This document shows positions 46,526 to 55,919 of a DNA stretch of 64,000 nt, piece by piece. The position numbers were made by a program, and so were the translations under genes. The notes below the pieces were generated by a model. That model had not been told where the DNA came from, ran no database searches, and saw only the letters and a program-made list of their open reading frames with translations. Source of the DNA: Calothrix membranacea FACHB-236 (GTDB lineage Bacteria; Cyanobacteriota; Cyanobacteriia; Cyanobacteriales; Nostocaceae); assembly GCF_014696315.1 (NCBI RefSeq), contig NZ_JACJPX010000036.1, positions 1-64,000 of the forward strand. Direction: 5' to 3'. The stretch's first letter is position 1. Each line of letters starts with the position of its first letter.

Positions 46526-47722
46526 TTAACTAAGTGGAATCTTTTTGAGGATGACAAGAGAACCAGCTACTACAAAAAAAGCAACTTCAGACAACAAAAA
46601 AGCTATTAAGGATGTAAAAAATGCTTGTTTAATTAAAATTGCAACTATAGCAGTAGCTCCAGCGCTACCACCAAAATATAAACCAGTGGCTAAACCTGCT
46701 TGCTGTAGTGAAACTTTTCCTAAGTAAAAGGGAATCATGCTAACAAAAATTAGCCCAAAGCTGATACCAAAACCCAGTATATATCCTACGACTAAATTAT
46801 CGATATCATTTAACAGTGCCAATCCCATTAAGCCTGTCATTGATCCTAAGCCTAGTAACATGACTTTATTAACACCGATTTGGGCTGTCAATTCTCCCAA
46901 AATGACTGAGGACATTGCAGATACTAAAAGTATGCCAGAGGTAATAAATTCCAGCCTGAGTCCGGGTAGTTGAGTTTGTAAGACTTGAGGAAACATTGAC
47001 ATGAGCAGATTGACTTCTAATCCTGCTCCTAAACCAATGACAAAAATTAAAAATAATAATAAAGAAGGCGCAGTAGGAGATAAATCTTCGTTGAGTGAAT
47101 ACTGAGTTAAAACATATGGGGGAGTTAGCGATCGCAAAATATATGCTCCCATCACCAAGGCGATCGCACCTAACAGAAAAGTAATCGATGCCCCTATACT
47201 GTGCATAAATTTATTTAAGAATGGCCCAATAGCTCCAATTAAGCCAAAGACGAATACTAAAGCAGCGTTAGCTTGTGGTAATTCCGTTAGAGGTGCAAAC
47301 TGTGTGAGTAGTGCGATCGCAGGGCCGCGGAAAATCATAATCGCGATCGCCCAAAGTATCATCAGTACAGGAACTAGCCAACGTATACTTCCTTGCAGGT
47401 TTTGCTCTACTAACAGCGAGATCATCACAAAAATCAAACCTGCCAGAATCACCCCTACACTAATCTGGGGTAAGCGATTACCCCAGCGTTGCTGAATGCG
47501 ATCGGAAAATCGCCCTACAAAAGGTTCAATAACTGTGGCGAGTAGCCCTTGTATGATCCCCAGCCAAGCGGCTAATTCTCCAAATTTGAGTTTTTGTAAA
47601 ATTTGTGGTTGATAAAAACTATATGCCATCCAATTGAGCATGATTGCGGCCAGTAAAACCGCTAATCCCCAAACTTGTCGCCATAAAATCTCAGTTGGAC
47701 GGGAATCGAAAGATTTAACCAT
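46526..47722 (-). CDS. MFS transporter
   Basis: 398 residues with about 12 transmembrane helices. The loop 2-3 motif is present as EPFVGRFSDRIQQRWGNRLP (~67-86). The fusion of that loop with RWGNRLPQISVG is reminiscent of GPH/SLC45-like sugar-cation carriers and PucC-like proteins, but substrate cannot be told. Located in the inner membrane. Convergent with the REC-kinase gene (118-bp gap). Confidence 0.85.
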   Translation of the reverse strand: MVKSFDSRPTEILWRQVWGLAVLLAAIMLNWMAYSFYQPQILQKLKFGELAAWLGIIQGLLATVIEPFVGRFSDRIQQRWGNRLPQISVGVILAGLIFVMISLLVEQNLQGSIRWLVPVLMILWAIAIMIFRGPAIALLTQFAPLTELPQANAALVFVFGLIGAIGPFLNKFMHSIGASITFLLGAIALVMGAYILRSLTPPYVLTQYSLNEDLSPTAPSLLLFLIFVIGLGAGLEVNLLMSMFPQVLQTQLPGLRLEFITSGILLVSAMSSVILGELTAQIGVNKVMLLGLGSMTGLMGLALLNDIDNLVVGYILGFGISFGLIFVSMIPFYLGKVSLQQAGLATGLYFGGSAGATAIVAILIKQAFFTSLIAFLLSEVAFFVVAGSLVILKKIPLS

Positions 47723-48536
47723 GCTTTTGTTTTACTCTTTTACATGAGAGGTGCGATTTTAGGACAAGTTTGATCAGAAAAGCGTCAGTTGCTCATGGAA
47801 GAAACCCTTTTGGCGCTAGCCTCTCCCCTGATGAAGAAGACCGCACTGACTCACTTCTTTGCCTCAAAACCAGTCAATTTAGTACCTTATGCATTTCAAA
47901 TATGCTGTAACTAATACCAAATGCCAAATGATAGATTGCAAATAATTATTGTTGGCACCTAATAAACAAATAACTTATTTCATAAGCAATGGTATTTTGT
48001 CTGAATTAAAGTACTATTGATAACTTTAGCTTGTGATTATAACCGTGACCCCACAGAATAGCCAAGGGTGAAATCTCTTAATTAATTGCTTGGCTATCGA
48101 TACTTTTAATTCTATAACCGTTGTACTGAAACTACCCAGGGGTTAAACCTAGCAGTGTCAAGCAATTTTATGTATAAATTTATGGTTTTGTTTTATATAG
48201 AAGACTAGTACCGCTGCGCGGAAGTCAAAAGTCAAAAGTCAAAAGTCAAAAGTCAAAAGTCAAAAGGTTCATATATCAAGACTTTTGACAATTTGACAGG
48301 GTAGCTTTATTTACGCCACAGTGTACTAGAAATTATGAATTATCAATTAAAAAGTTTATACAAACAAATTCCTTGAAAGGGGCGGAATTTTAGCAATGCT
48401 AACCCCTAAAAAAATCTATATGTACCATAATTTTATTGAATTGATATTACCTTGGAGTAATCTTTTGTAGAGAATTTACATCTGCTGTAATTACCAATCC
48501 AAAATATAAAATTTAGTCAGAAAAGGTGATAATTAT
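47723..48536. other. 814-bp gap with repeats
   Basis: Contains the repeat shared with 33148-33196 (47861-47911), six GTCAAAA heptamers (48224-48265) and AT-rich sequence. No gene supported. Confidence 0.55.
48224..48265. repeat. heptanucleotide repeat GTCAAAA x6
   Basis: Six perfect 7-bp tandem units. Same class as the other heptamer arrays in this window. Confidence 0.92.
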
Positions 48537-49889
48537 TTATTGTGGATGAGGACGGACGCATTTTAAAGATTTAGGGTCATTGTAGTCATGGTGACTAGCT
48601 TTGTATTTATCTGGATATTTCATTTTGCAATAAGCGTCCAAATTCATGCCTACTCGTTTTATTTCCTGCTGCTGGGCTGGCGGAACAGCAAAGGGAAAAT
48701 TACCTGAATTTGGTTTTATGCGATATAAACAAACCCAACGAAAGACAGGCCAAACATCTGTGTATTCACCCTCATAATATGACCCTTTCTTTTCAATATT
48801 TACTATACCCTTTTCTTTAACTTCAGGGATATCTTGATAAATCAAATTGCTATTACAAACATCTTGCATATCAATTTTGACTTCATCGATATTTTGATTA
48901 ATGCTATTTTGAGTTATTTTATGAAGGATTTGCCAGGCAAATATGGCATTAATAGATAACGATAAAGCTAAAAGAATGTTTTTTATGAAAGAATATCTAT
49001 TATATTGTCTATGAACAACAGAACCTGTAACCTGAGTTGGTGGTCTAGTTGAAGTATCTTGAATGATTTGAGCAAGAGCTATCAAAGCTTCAGTTGCTGA
49101 TTCATAGCGATTGTCACAATTGCGACATACCATTTTATCTAAAACTGAAGCCAGAGCATTGCTGATATTTGGTACGTATTTACGCCAGATAAGTTCTCCT
49201 GCAGAGTTTTTTTCTAAATTTCTGGGAACTAATCCACTTAGAGCTTGAATTCCTAATACTCCCAAAGCATAAATATCACTACATAATTTGGGATGACCTT
49301 GTTCTTGTTCAAGAGGAATATAACCAGGAGTCCCAACATTACGTGTGAGGCTGGGTGTGTTATTTTCGTTGACTTCTAAAGTACTAATCTCTTTAACAGC
49401 CCCAAAATCAATTAGCACAATTTTGCCATCAGAATATCTCCGAATCAAATTTGATGGTTTAATATCTCGGTGAATAACTTTTTCTTGATGAATAAATTCT
49501 AAAACCTGCAGAATATCCTGTAATAGTGCAATTACTGTGTTTTCCTCTAAAGGACGAGCCGGAATAATTTCTGAAGTTAAATCTTTACCATCTATGAATT
49601 CTTGAACTAAATAAAATTCCTCATTTTCTTCAAAATAAGCGAATAATTCGGGAATCCTATCGTATTTTTTACCTAATCTTTCTAAAACTTTCGCTTCTCG
49701 TTGAAACAATTCTCGAGCTAATGGCAAGGTATGTGGATCATGTCTGCGTAAACTCAGTTGTTTAACGACAAATTTACAATTGCTTGGTCTGTCTATATCA
49801 ATAGCTAAGTAAGTAATACCAAACCCACCGCTTCCTAGACGCTCTTGAATGCGGTAATGTCCTCTAATTATTGTCCCGTTTTGAATCAT
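48537..49889 (-). CDS. eukaryote-type Ser/Thr protein kinase, membrane-anchored
   Basis: 450 residues. Kinase domain ~10-270: glycine loop GSGGFGITYLAID (19-31), VAIK-type Lys in FVVKQL, HRDIKPSNLIR catalytic loop, LIDFGAVKEI, GTPGYIPLEQ activation segment. One transmembrane helix (~300-322). The periplasmic C-terminal ~125 residues contain several Cys (VCNSN, RWVCLYR, YCKMKYPD, LKCVRP) and no known domain. This fits a PknB-like receptor layout in which the outer domain senses a ligand. Single gene. Confidence 0.93.
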   Translation of the reverse strand: MIQNGTIIRGHYRIQERLGSGGFGITYLAIDIDRPSNCKFVVKQLSLRRHDPHTLPLARELFQREAKVLERLGKKYDRIPELFAYFEENEEFYLVQEFIDGKDLTSEIIPARPLEENTVIALLQDILQVLEFIHQEKVIHRDIKPSNLIRRYSDGKIVLIDFGAVKEISTLEVNENNTPSLTRNVGTPGYIPLEQEQGHPKLCSDIYALGVLGIQALSGLVPRNLEKNSAGELIWRKYVPNISNALASVLDKMVCRNCDNRYESATEALIALAQIIQDTSTRPPTQVTGSVVHRQYNRYSFIKNILLALSLSINAIFAWQILHKITQNSINQNIDEVKIDMQDVCNSNLIYQDIPEVKEKGIVNIEKKGSYYEGEYTDVWPVFRWVCLYRIKPNSGNFPFAVPPAQQQEIKRVGMNLDAYCKMKYPDKYKASHHDYNDPKSLKCVRPHPQ

Positions 49890-50351
49890 ATTAATATATC
49901 CATCTATACAGGAGATTTGCGTCGCTTCACACTATAGATTCAGGAAGAAATTACATATTAGTTATTATCTCAGTTCTTATATACAAAGAATTGGCTGGAG
50001 CACAAAAATAACAGCAATTAGCTAAAATATTAAAACATAAAGGCTTTAATTTTGCTTAAAAGCTCATTTGGCATATAGATGCTACATTACACCGCAAAAA
50101 TTCCTCCAAATTTTCCAAAAAACTTGAGGAAACATTAATGTCTAAGCGGATGTAAAAGTAACTTAGCGGAAATAAACAGAATTAAATCAATAAGTATTAA
50201 GAGAAAGGGTAAAAATGAAAAAGCTTACCCTATTCTTCCTACAAAGTTTACATATTTTGCTTGCATTACGCCTGCTGTCTTAGCAGTTTAAATGATTGGT
50301 GACACCTATCATACAGGCTTTTGAGAATTGACTAATCAAGGGAAAATCTCG
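49890..50351. other. 462-bp gap, no gene seen
   Basis: AT-rich; open frames are short. Upstream of the kinase, so its promoter should be near 49900-50000. Confidence 0.45.
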
Positions 50352-51866
50352 TCATTTTCTCAATTTAGCTAACACCTTTTCTGTCTGCTGTAGATTTACT
50401 AAAGTATTCGCGCATAAAATACCAGATGCAGCAACAGCCGGGACACCAATTCCAGGGATGGTGCTATCACCAACGCGATACAAACCCTGTATTGGCGTGT
50501 GTGTGCTGGGAAACATTCCCTGATCAGCAGCAATGGCTGGGCCATAGGTTCCGCGATATCTGCGGAGATAATGAGCATGGGTGAGGGGTGTGCCGATTAG
50601 TTCCACGACTACGCGCTCTCGGATATCGGGGATAATGCGTTCTAAGGCGCGATATAAAGATTGTGCTTTCTGGCGTTTCTTTTCTGCATAATCTTGATTT
50701 CGTTCCCAGCCAGCGTAAGGTTCCAGGGTGTAAGCATGAACTACATGATGTCCTGCTGGCGCGAGTGTTGCATCCCAAACGCTAGGAATTGAAATCATGC
50801 AAGTATTGCCTGGGATTGTAATATCTTGATGAGAATCGTGGACTACTACATGATGTCCCGTTAAATTTTCTAAATTATCCGCCTTAATACCTAAATGCAA
50901 ATGCATAAAGCTGTCAACGGCTGGCGTATCTAAAGCTGCTTGGCGGTAATTTGCTGGTAAATCTTCGGGACGTAGCAAATGATTGTAAGTATCCCAAATA
51001 CTCGCATTGGAAATAACAATTGGCGATCGCAAAATTTCACCTGTTGCTAACTTCACACCCACAACTTTGCCTGATTCCACTAAGATTTGCTCGACGTGAC
51101 ATCCTAAACGCAGTTGTCCACCCCAGCGTTCTAATCCTTTAACTAAAGCCTGAACAATTGCTGCACTTCCCCCAATAGGATATTCCACCCCCGCACGAGA
51201 ACGTTCGCCTAACATAAAAGCTACTTCTGGGGCAATTGTGCCATGCGCCTTCAACCCTGAAAGTAGAAAGCATTCTAAATCAATTAACCGCCTTACCCAA
51301 GGGTCTTTGACTGTTGCATCCATGACATTGCCTGCTGAACTTTGCACTAGTGGCAAGTAAGGCAACATTTTCAGCAATGATGGTAAGTAACTTTTTATTA
51401 ATGTGAGAATTACTTGCCAATCTGAGCGCAACGCTAAAGTAGGAATACCCCGCATCGCCTCATATAAGCCTAACAAGCGTGCTGTAAACCGTTGCAGTTC
51501 TTTCGCGCCTTGAGGTGTAACTCGCTCCACCTCCTGCCAATAACGTTCAGCATCGCTGTAAACTGCAATAGTCCCTTCAGGAAAATGGTAGTGTCCCAAA
51601 GGATCATAAGGTATAACTTGAATGGATTCACCAAGCACATCCAAAACTTGTTTGAGTGGATTCAAGCTTTGGGTATCACTCAGACCACAATAGAAAGAAG
51701 GGCCAGAATCAAATTCAAATCCCCGTCGTCTAAAACTATGAGCAGCACCACCTGCAATTGTATGGCTTTCGCAAACAATTACGCGCTGACCATAACGAGC
51801 CAGTAAACCCGCAGTACACAAACCACCGATACCGCTACCAATTACAATGACATCACTATCTTGCAT
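50352..51866 (-). CDS. CrtH/CrtISO-like FAD-dependent oxidoreductase
   Basis: 504 residues. N-terminal DVIVIGSGIGGLCTAGLLARY (5-25), GGAAHSFRRRGFEFDSGPSF (~39-58), and the C-terminal FAD motif GLYRVGDSTIPGIGVPAVAASG. This is the carotene isomerase/desaturase branch (CrtH, CrtO, CrtI-like). Cyanobacteria have several paralogues, so I cannot state whether it isomerises prolycopene, acts on another carotenoid, or on another lipid. Divergent from the MlaF-like gene with 202 bp of repeat-rich DNA between. Confidence 0.82.
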   Translation of the reverse strand: MQDSDVIVIGSGIGGLCTAGLLARYGQRVIVCESHTIAGGAAHSFRRRGFEFDSGPSFYCGLSDTQSLNPLKQVLDVLGESIQVIPYDPLGHYHFPEGTIAVYSDAERYWQEVERVTPQGAKELQRFTARLLGLYEAMRGIPTLALRSDWQVILTLIKSYLPSLLKMLPYLPLVQSSAGNVMDATVKDPWVRRLIDLECFLLSGLKAHGTIAPEVAFMLGERSRAGVEYPIGGSAAIVQALVKGLERWGGQLRLGCHVEQILVESGKVVGVKLATGEILRSPIVISNASIWDTYNHLLRPEDLPANYRQAALDTPAVDSFMHLHLGIKADNLENLTGHHVVVHDSHQDITIPGNTCMISIPSVWDATLAPAGHHVVHAYTLEPYAGWERNQDYAEKKRQKAQSLYRALERIIPDIRERVVVELIGTPLTHAHYLRRYRGTYGPAIAADQGMFPSTHTPIQGLYRVGDSTIPGIGVPAVAASGILCANTLVNLQQTEKVLAKLRK

Positions 51867-52068
51867 TTTTGCCGCTTCGCGGAGTCCAAGGTCAAAAGTC
51901 CAAAGTCCAGATTAACTTATTATGGCTCTTGACCCTTGAACGCCACTTGCTCCATTTGGGGAAACCCCAGACGCTCGCGGACTCGCTAACGCTTTTAGCG
52001 TCTCCCCTTGGGAGAAGACCGCAGTGGCTCCCCTTGACCTTTGACTTTTGACCCTTGACTAATGACCA

Positions 52069-52851
52069 ATGACAGAACCATTAATTGAATTAAGAGGCGT
52101 GTCTAAGTCCTTTGGTAGCAACAAGGTTTTAGATCGTGTGGATTTGACAATTCATCGGGGAGAAGCACTAGGAATTATTGGCCCTTCTGGGACTGGTAAA
52201 TCTACAATTTTGCGGGTAATTGCGGGATTACTACCTGTGGATGAAGGCGAGATATATGTCCAAGGAGTGCGGCGCACGGGTTTGATTGAGGATGGGGCTG
52301 ATAGTGTGGGGATTGGGATGGTATTTCAGCAAGCAGCCTTGTTTGATTCGCTGACAGTAGAAGAGAATGTGGGGTTTTTACTGTATCAAAATTCCAAGAT
52401 AGCGCGATCGCGCATTCGCCAACTGGTGAATACAAAATTGGAAATGGTAGGTTTACCGGGAATTGGCGAACTGTATCCATCGGAACTTTCTGGAGGTATG
52501 CGGAAACGAGTTAGTTTTGCGCGTGCAATTATGTCTAACCCTGAGAGTGATCAACAGGGGCCAGAACTGTTACTTTACGATGAACCGACAGCCGGACTCG
52601 ACCCCATTGCTTCCACCGTCATCGAAGATTTAATTCGTCATTTGCAATGCTCACATGGAGTTTGTAGTACTTATGCGATTGTGACCCATCAAGACAGCAC
52701 AATTCGTCGTACCGCTGATAGAGTAATTTTTCTCTATCAAGGTAGAGTGCAGTGGCAAGGTACAGTTGATGAAATAGATAGCACAGACCATCCATTGATT
52801 AGACAATTTATGAGTGGAAGTGTGCAAGGCCCAATTCAGGTCGTCGGCTAG
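52069..52851 (+). CDS. MlaF-type ABC ATPase of a lipid transporter
   Basis: 260 residues. Walker A GPSGTGKST (~38-46), signature LSGGMRKRVSFARA, Walker B LLLYDEPTAGLD, H-loop His in VTHQDS. The LSGGMRKR form and the 17-bp link to an MCE gene place it in the MlaF/TGD3/MkL family. It powers phospholipid or other lipid movement between the membranes. The matching permease (MlaE-like) is not in the window and is usually encoded elsewhere in cyanobacteria. Confidence 0.92.
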   Translation: MTEPLIELRGVSKSFGSNKVLDRVDLTIHRGEALGIIGPSGTGKSTILRVIAGLLPVDEGEIYVQGVRRTGLIEDGADSVGIGMVFQQAALFDSLTVEENVGFLLYQNSKIARSRIRQLVNTKLEMVGLPGIGELYPSELSGGMRKRVSFARAIMSNPESDQQGPELLLYDEPTAGLDPIASTVIEDLIRHLQCSHGVCSTYAIVTHQDSTIRRTADRVIFLYQGRVQWQGTVDEIDSTDHPLIRQFMSGSVQGPIQVVG

Positions 52852-52868
52852 ATGGATGGAGGAAAAAT

Positions 52869-54293
52869 ATGCGATCGCGAACATTTAGAGAAGGTTCTGT
52901 GGGGCTGTTGATCCTAATGGGAGTGGGAGCATTTGGATTAATAGTCATCTGGTTGAATCGCGTTAACACTAGTCGCGGTTCATACAAAGCAATTGTGGAA
53001 TTTGCGAACGCGGGCGGGATGCAAAAAGGCGCAACAGTCCGCTACCGTGGTGTGAAAATTGGCAATATATCCGCAATTCGACCAGGGCCAAATAACATTG
53101 AAGTAGAAATTGAAATTCCCCAATCTGATTTAATTATTCCTAGTAATGTAGTAGTTGAAGCCAATCAAAGTGGACTGATTAGCGAAAGTATCATTGATAT
53201 TACTCCTAAAGCTTCTTTACCTGCTGGGGTTGTCGTCGCTAAACCACTAGATAGAAATTGCGATCCTCAATTAATTATTTGCAATGGTTCGCGGCTAAAA
53301 GGTCAAATTGGTATCAGTCTTGATGAACTGATTCGCAGCTCAACTGAGTTGGCGACTGTATATAATAACCCCAAATTTTATAGTAATGTTAACAGGCTAT
53401 TAGAAAGCTCCACCTCCGCCGCCACTAGCTTGACTGCTTTAACCCGCGACCTCAGGGTTTTATCTAGAAGCGCCCAAGGTCAATTAGGCACCTTTTCCGC
53501 TACAGCTAATTCTGTACAACGGGCGACTAATCAATTAACCGCATCTAGTACTAAAACAGTCAATCAGCTAGGTTCAGCCGCAACCCAATTTAGTTTAACT
53601 GCAAGTCAAGCCAGTCGCCTTTTAACTAACTTAGATAACTTAGTCACTAACAACCGTTCTTCATTGGTTGCAGCTTTAAACAATATCACCGAAACCAGCA
53701 ACGCTTTACGCACTACAGTTAGCGGCTTATCACCTGCAATTAATCGCTTAACTCAAGGGGAGGCGATTAAAAATTTAGAAACTCTGTCTGCAAATGCAGC
53801 ACAAGCATCAGCTAATTTACGCGATGCTACTAGGAGTTTAAACGACCCAAAAAATACAGTGTTATTGCAACAAACTTTAGATTCTGCTAGAGCTACTTTT
53901 GAAAATACCCAGAAAATTACCGCTGATTTAGACGAGTTGACAGGCGACCCAACTTTTAGAAGTAATCTCAGACAATTGGTGAATGGTTTAAGTAACTTAG
54001 TATCTTCCACCGAACAAATGCAGCAGCAAGTAGAGGTAGCTGCGGCTCTAGATGCGCTCAAAGCATCAATTAATAAGCCTGATAATCAACCTAATGTTGT
54101 AATTGCAAATCCAGCCATCAAGCCACAGGCTGTAACTATTAATCTTGCACCTACCGCTGTTAAAACTGCTGACAAACACTTCCCATCAGCTGTGACTATA
54201 AATACGCCGGAATCATCTTCAGAAAAGTTATTACAACAACTAAGACAATATCAAAAGCAACGGGAACAGGAGAAGATAGAGGCGAGGAATTAG
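52869..54293 (+). CDS. MCE-domain (MlaD-like) substrate-binding protein
   Basis: 474 residues. One N-terminal transmembrane helix (~11-29), then the MCE domain (~38-120: YKAIVEFANAGGMQKGATVRYRGVKIGNI, then IIPSNVVVEANQSGLI). A long Ser/Thr/Asn/Ala-rich helical region (~165-400) could form a periplasm-spanning tube or rod. Charged C-terminus (RQYQKQREQEKIEARN). Shine-Dalgarno GGAGG is 8 bp before the ATG. It works with the ATPase upstream; the counterpart in plants is TGD2. Confidence 0.92.
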   Translation: MRSRTFREGSVGLLILMGVGAFGLIVIWLNRVNTSRGSYKAIVEFANAGGMQKGATVRYRGVKIGNISAIRPGPNNIEVEIEIPQSDLIIPSNVVVEANQSGLISESIIDITPKASLPAGVVVAKPLDRNCDPQLIICNGSRLKGQIGISLDELIRSSTELATVYNNPKFYSNVNRLLESSTSAATSLTALTRDLRVLSRSAQGQLGTFSATANSVQRATNQLTASSTKTVNQLGSAATQFSLTASQASRLLTNLDNLVTNNRSSLVAALNNITETSNALRTTVSGLSPAINRLTQGEAIKNLETLSANAAQASANLRDATRSLNDPKNTVLLQQTLDSARATFENTQKITADLDELTGDPTFRSNLRQLVNGLSNLVSSTEQMQQQVEVAAALDALKASINKPDNQPNVVIANPAIKPQAVTINLAPTAVKTADKHFPSAVTINTPESSSEKLLQQLRQYQKQREQEKIEARN

Positions 54294-54390
54294 GAATTGG
54301 GACTGGGTATTGGGGACTGGGGATAAGGGACAATAATTTTTAACTTTTGAGTACAGACGCGATTCATCGCTTCTCTCCAACCCTTGACTT

Positions 54391-55446
54391 ATGAAAGATA
54401 ATCAAAATTTTTTCCTGCGTAACATCTGGTATTATGCATTGCCTAGCGATCGCCTGAAACCAGGTAAGATGATCGCCCGTACTTTCTTGGGAGAACCAGT
54501 ATTATTATCTCGTACCCTCACAGGTAAGGTGTTTGCTGTGCGGGATATTTGTCCCCATCGTGGTATACCTTTAAGCTGCGGTCGCTTTGATGGGCAGGAA
54601 ATAGAATGCTGTTATCATGGTTGGCGTTTTGACCATGCTGGACGTTGTACTGTCATTCCTTCTTTAGTTGAAAAGCAAGATGTAGATTTAAATCGCTACA
54701 ATGTGGAATCTTACGAAGTCAGGGAAACCCAGGGTAATATCTGGATATATATGCCAGAACCAGGTAAATCTCAAGGTTCGCCCTCAGATATGGAAATTCC
54801 CGTGATTCCCGGGTTTGGCGATCGCCCGCCGCAGTTAGTTGAGGTGATGCGGTTTCCCTGTTTTGTCGATCATGCAATCCTAGGTTTGATGGACCCTGCT
54901 CATTCTCCTTATGTGCATCGGGTCTGGTGGTGGCGTTCTGGACAACTTCACGACGAAATCAAGCAATTTGACCCTTCACCTTATGGGTTTACTATGCGTA
55001 AACACCAATTACCCGCTAATACAGGTTCAGCTTATAAGTTTATTGGCGGCGGAATTCCCGAAACCGAAATTTCTTTCCGCATCCCCGGAGTGAGAATCGA
55101 AAACACCACAACCGCCAAGCATCAAGTTTGCAACCTGACAGCAATTACACCAATTTCGGAAACAGAATGCGAAGTTACTTTTGCCTTTTATTGGACAGTT
55201 CCTTGGGCTGGATTTGCCAAACCGTTAATTCGTCTATTTACACGCGCCTTTCTTGACCAAGACCGCAAAGTAGTAGAAAAGCAGCAAATTGGTTTAAAGC
55301 ACGATCCCGTACTGCGATTAATTAAAGATTCCGATGTCCAGGCGCAATGGTATTACCAATTAAAGCGCGAGTATGCCCGTTCTTTGGCTGAAAATCGTCC
55401 CTTTGTCAACCCCGTCAAGAGTCAGCTGTTGCACTGGCGGGCTTAA
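54391..55446 (+). CDS. Rieske-type oxygenase, terminal subunit
   Basis: 351 residues. Rieske [2Fe-2S] ligands Cys54-x-His56 and Cys73-x2-His76 (CPHRG, CCYHGW). Mononuclear iron site in the segment VDHAILGLMDPAHSPYVHR (~165-184), with Asp/His ligands as in vanillate demethylase and PaO/Tic55-like enzymes. Cytoplasmic or membrane-associated; an electron-donor partner is not nearby. Substrate could be a pigment or aromatic. It follows mlaD-like DNA after ~100 bp with repeat sequence between. Confidence 0.9.
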   Translation: MKDNQNFFLRNIWYYALPSDRLKPGKMIARTFLGEPVLLSRTLTGKVFAVRDICPHRGIPLSCGRFDGQEIECCYHGWRFDHAGRCTVIPSLVEKQDVDLNRYNVESYEVRETQGNIWIYMPEPGKSQGSPSDMEIPVIPGFGDRPPQLVEVMRFPCFVDHAILGLMDPAHSPYVHRVWWWRSGQLHDEIKQFDPSPYGFTMRKHQLPANTGSAYKFIGGGIPETEISFRIPGVRIENTTTAKHQVCNLTAITPISETECEVTFAFYWTVPWAGFAKPLIRLFTRAFLDQDRKVVEKQQIGLKHDPVLRLIKDSDVQAQWYYQLKREYARSLAENRPFVNPVKSQLLHWRA

Positions 55447-55543
55447 TTTGGTGTTGAGTTTAAGGATATCGTATTAAGCGTGCAGGGGGGCAGGGGGCAG
55501 GGAGCAAGGGGGAGAAAGATGATCCTTGATTGTATCGGGATGC

Positions 55544-55795
55544 ATTGTTAATGTATGGGCTGACATTGCCAATGTATCGGGTTACATTGCCAATGTATCG
55601 GGTCACATTGTTAATGCATGGGGTTACATTGCCAATGTATCGGGTCACATTGTTAATGCATGGGGTTACATTGCCAATGCATCGGGTCGCATTGTTAATG
55701 TATGGGGTTACATTGCCAATGCATCGGGTCGCATTGTTAATGTATGGGGTTACATTGGCAATGCATCGGGTCACATTGTTAATGTATAGGCTGGC
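55544..55795. repeat. 21-bp minisatellite, 12 units
   Basis: Twelve tandem 21-bp units starting ATTGCCAATG or ATTGTTAATG and ending in GGGTTAC or GGGTCAC. From the third unit two unit types alternate, giving a 42-bp higher-order period. Because 21 is a multiple of three and no unit contains a stop in most frames, three reading frames stay open across it (two plus, one minus), each as a seven-residue repeat. Confidence 0.93.
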
Positions 55796-55919
55796 AAAGA
55801 TAATTCATGAATGCGATCGCAGATGTAAGCTAATCGTTATTTAAATTGCATCATTTTCATGCTGGTAAACCCTCTCCCCCTGCAGCCGCAATATGCTTTC
55901 TTATATGCTTAACAGCTTA

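Noticed and set aside
55460-55844. Open frames of 87-104 codons across the minisatellite on both strands
   Set aside because: They arise because the 21-bp unit contains no stop in several frames. There is no ribosome-binding site, and the frames are mutually overlapping.
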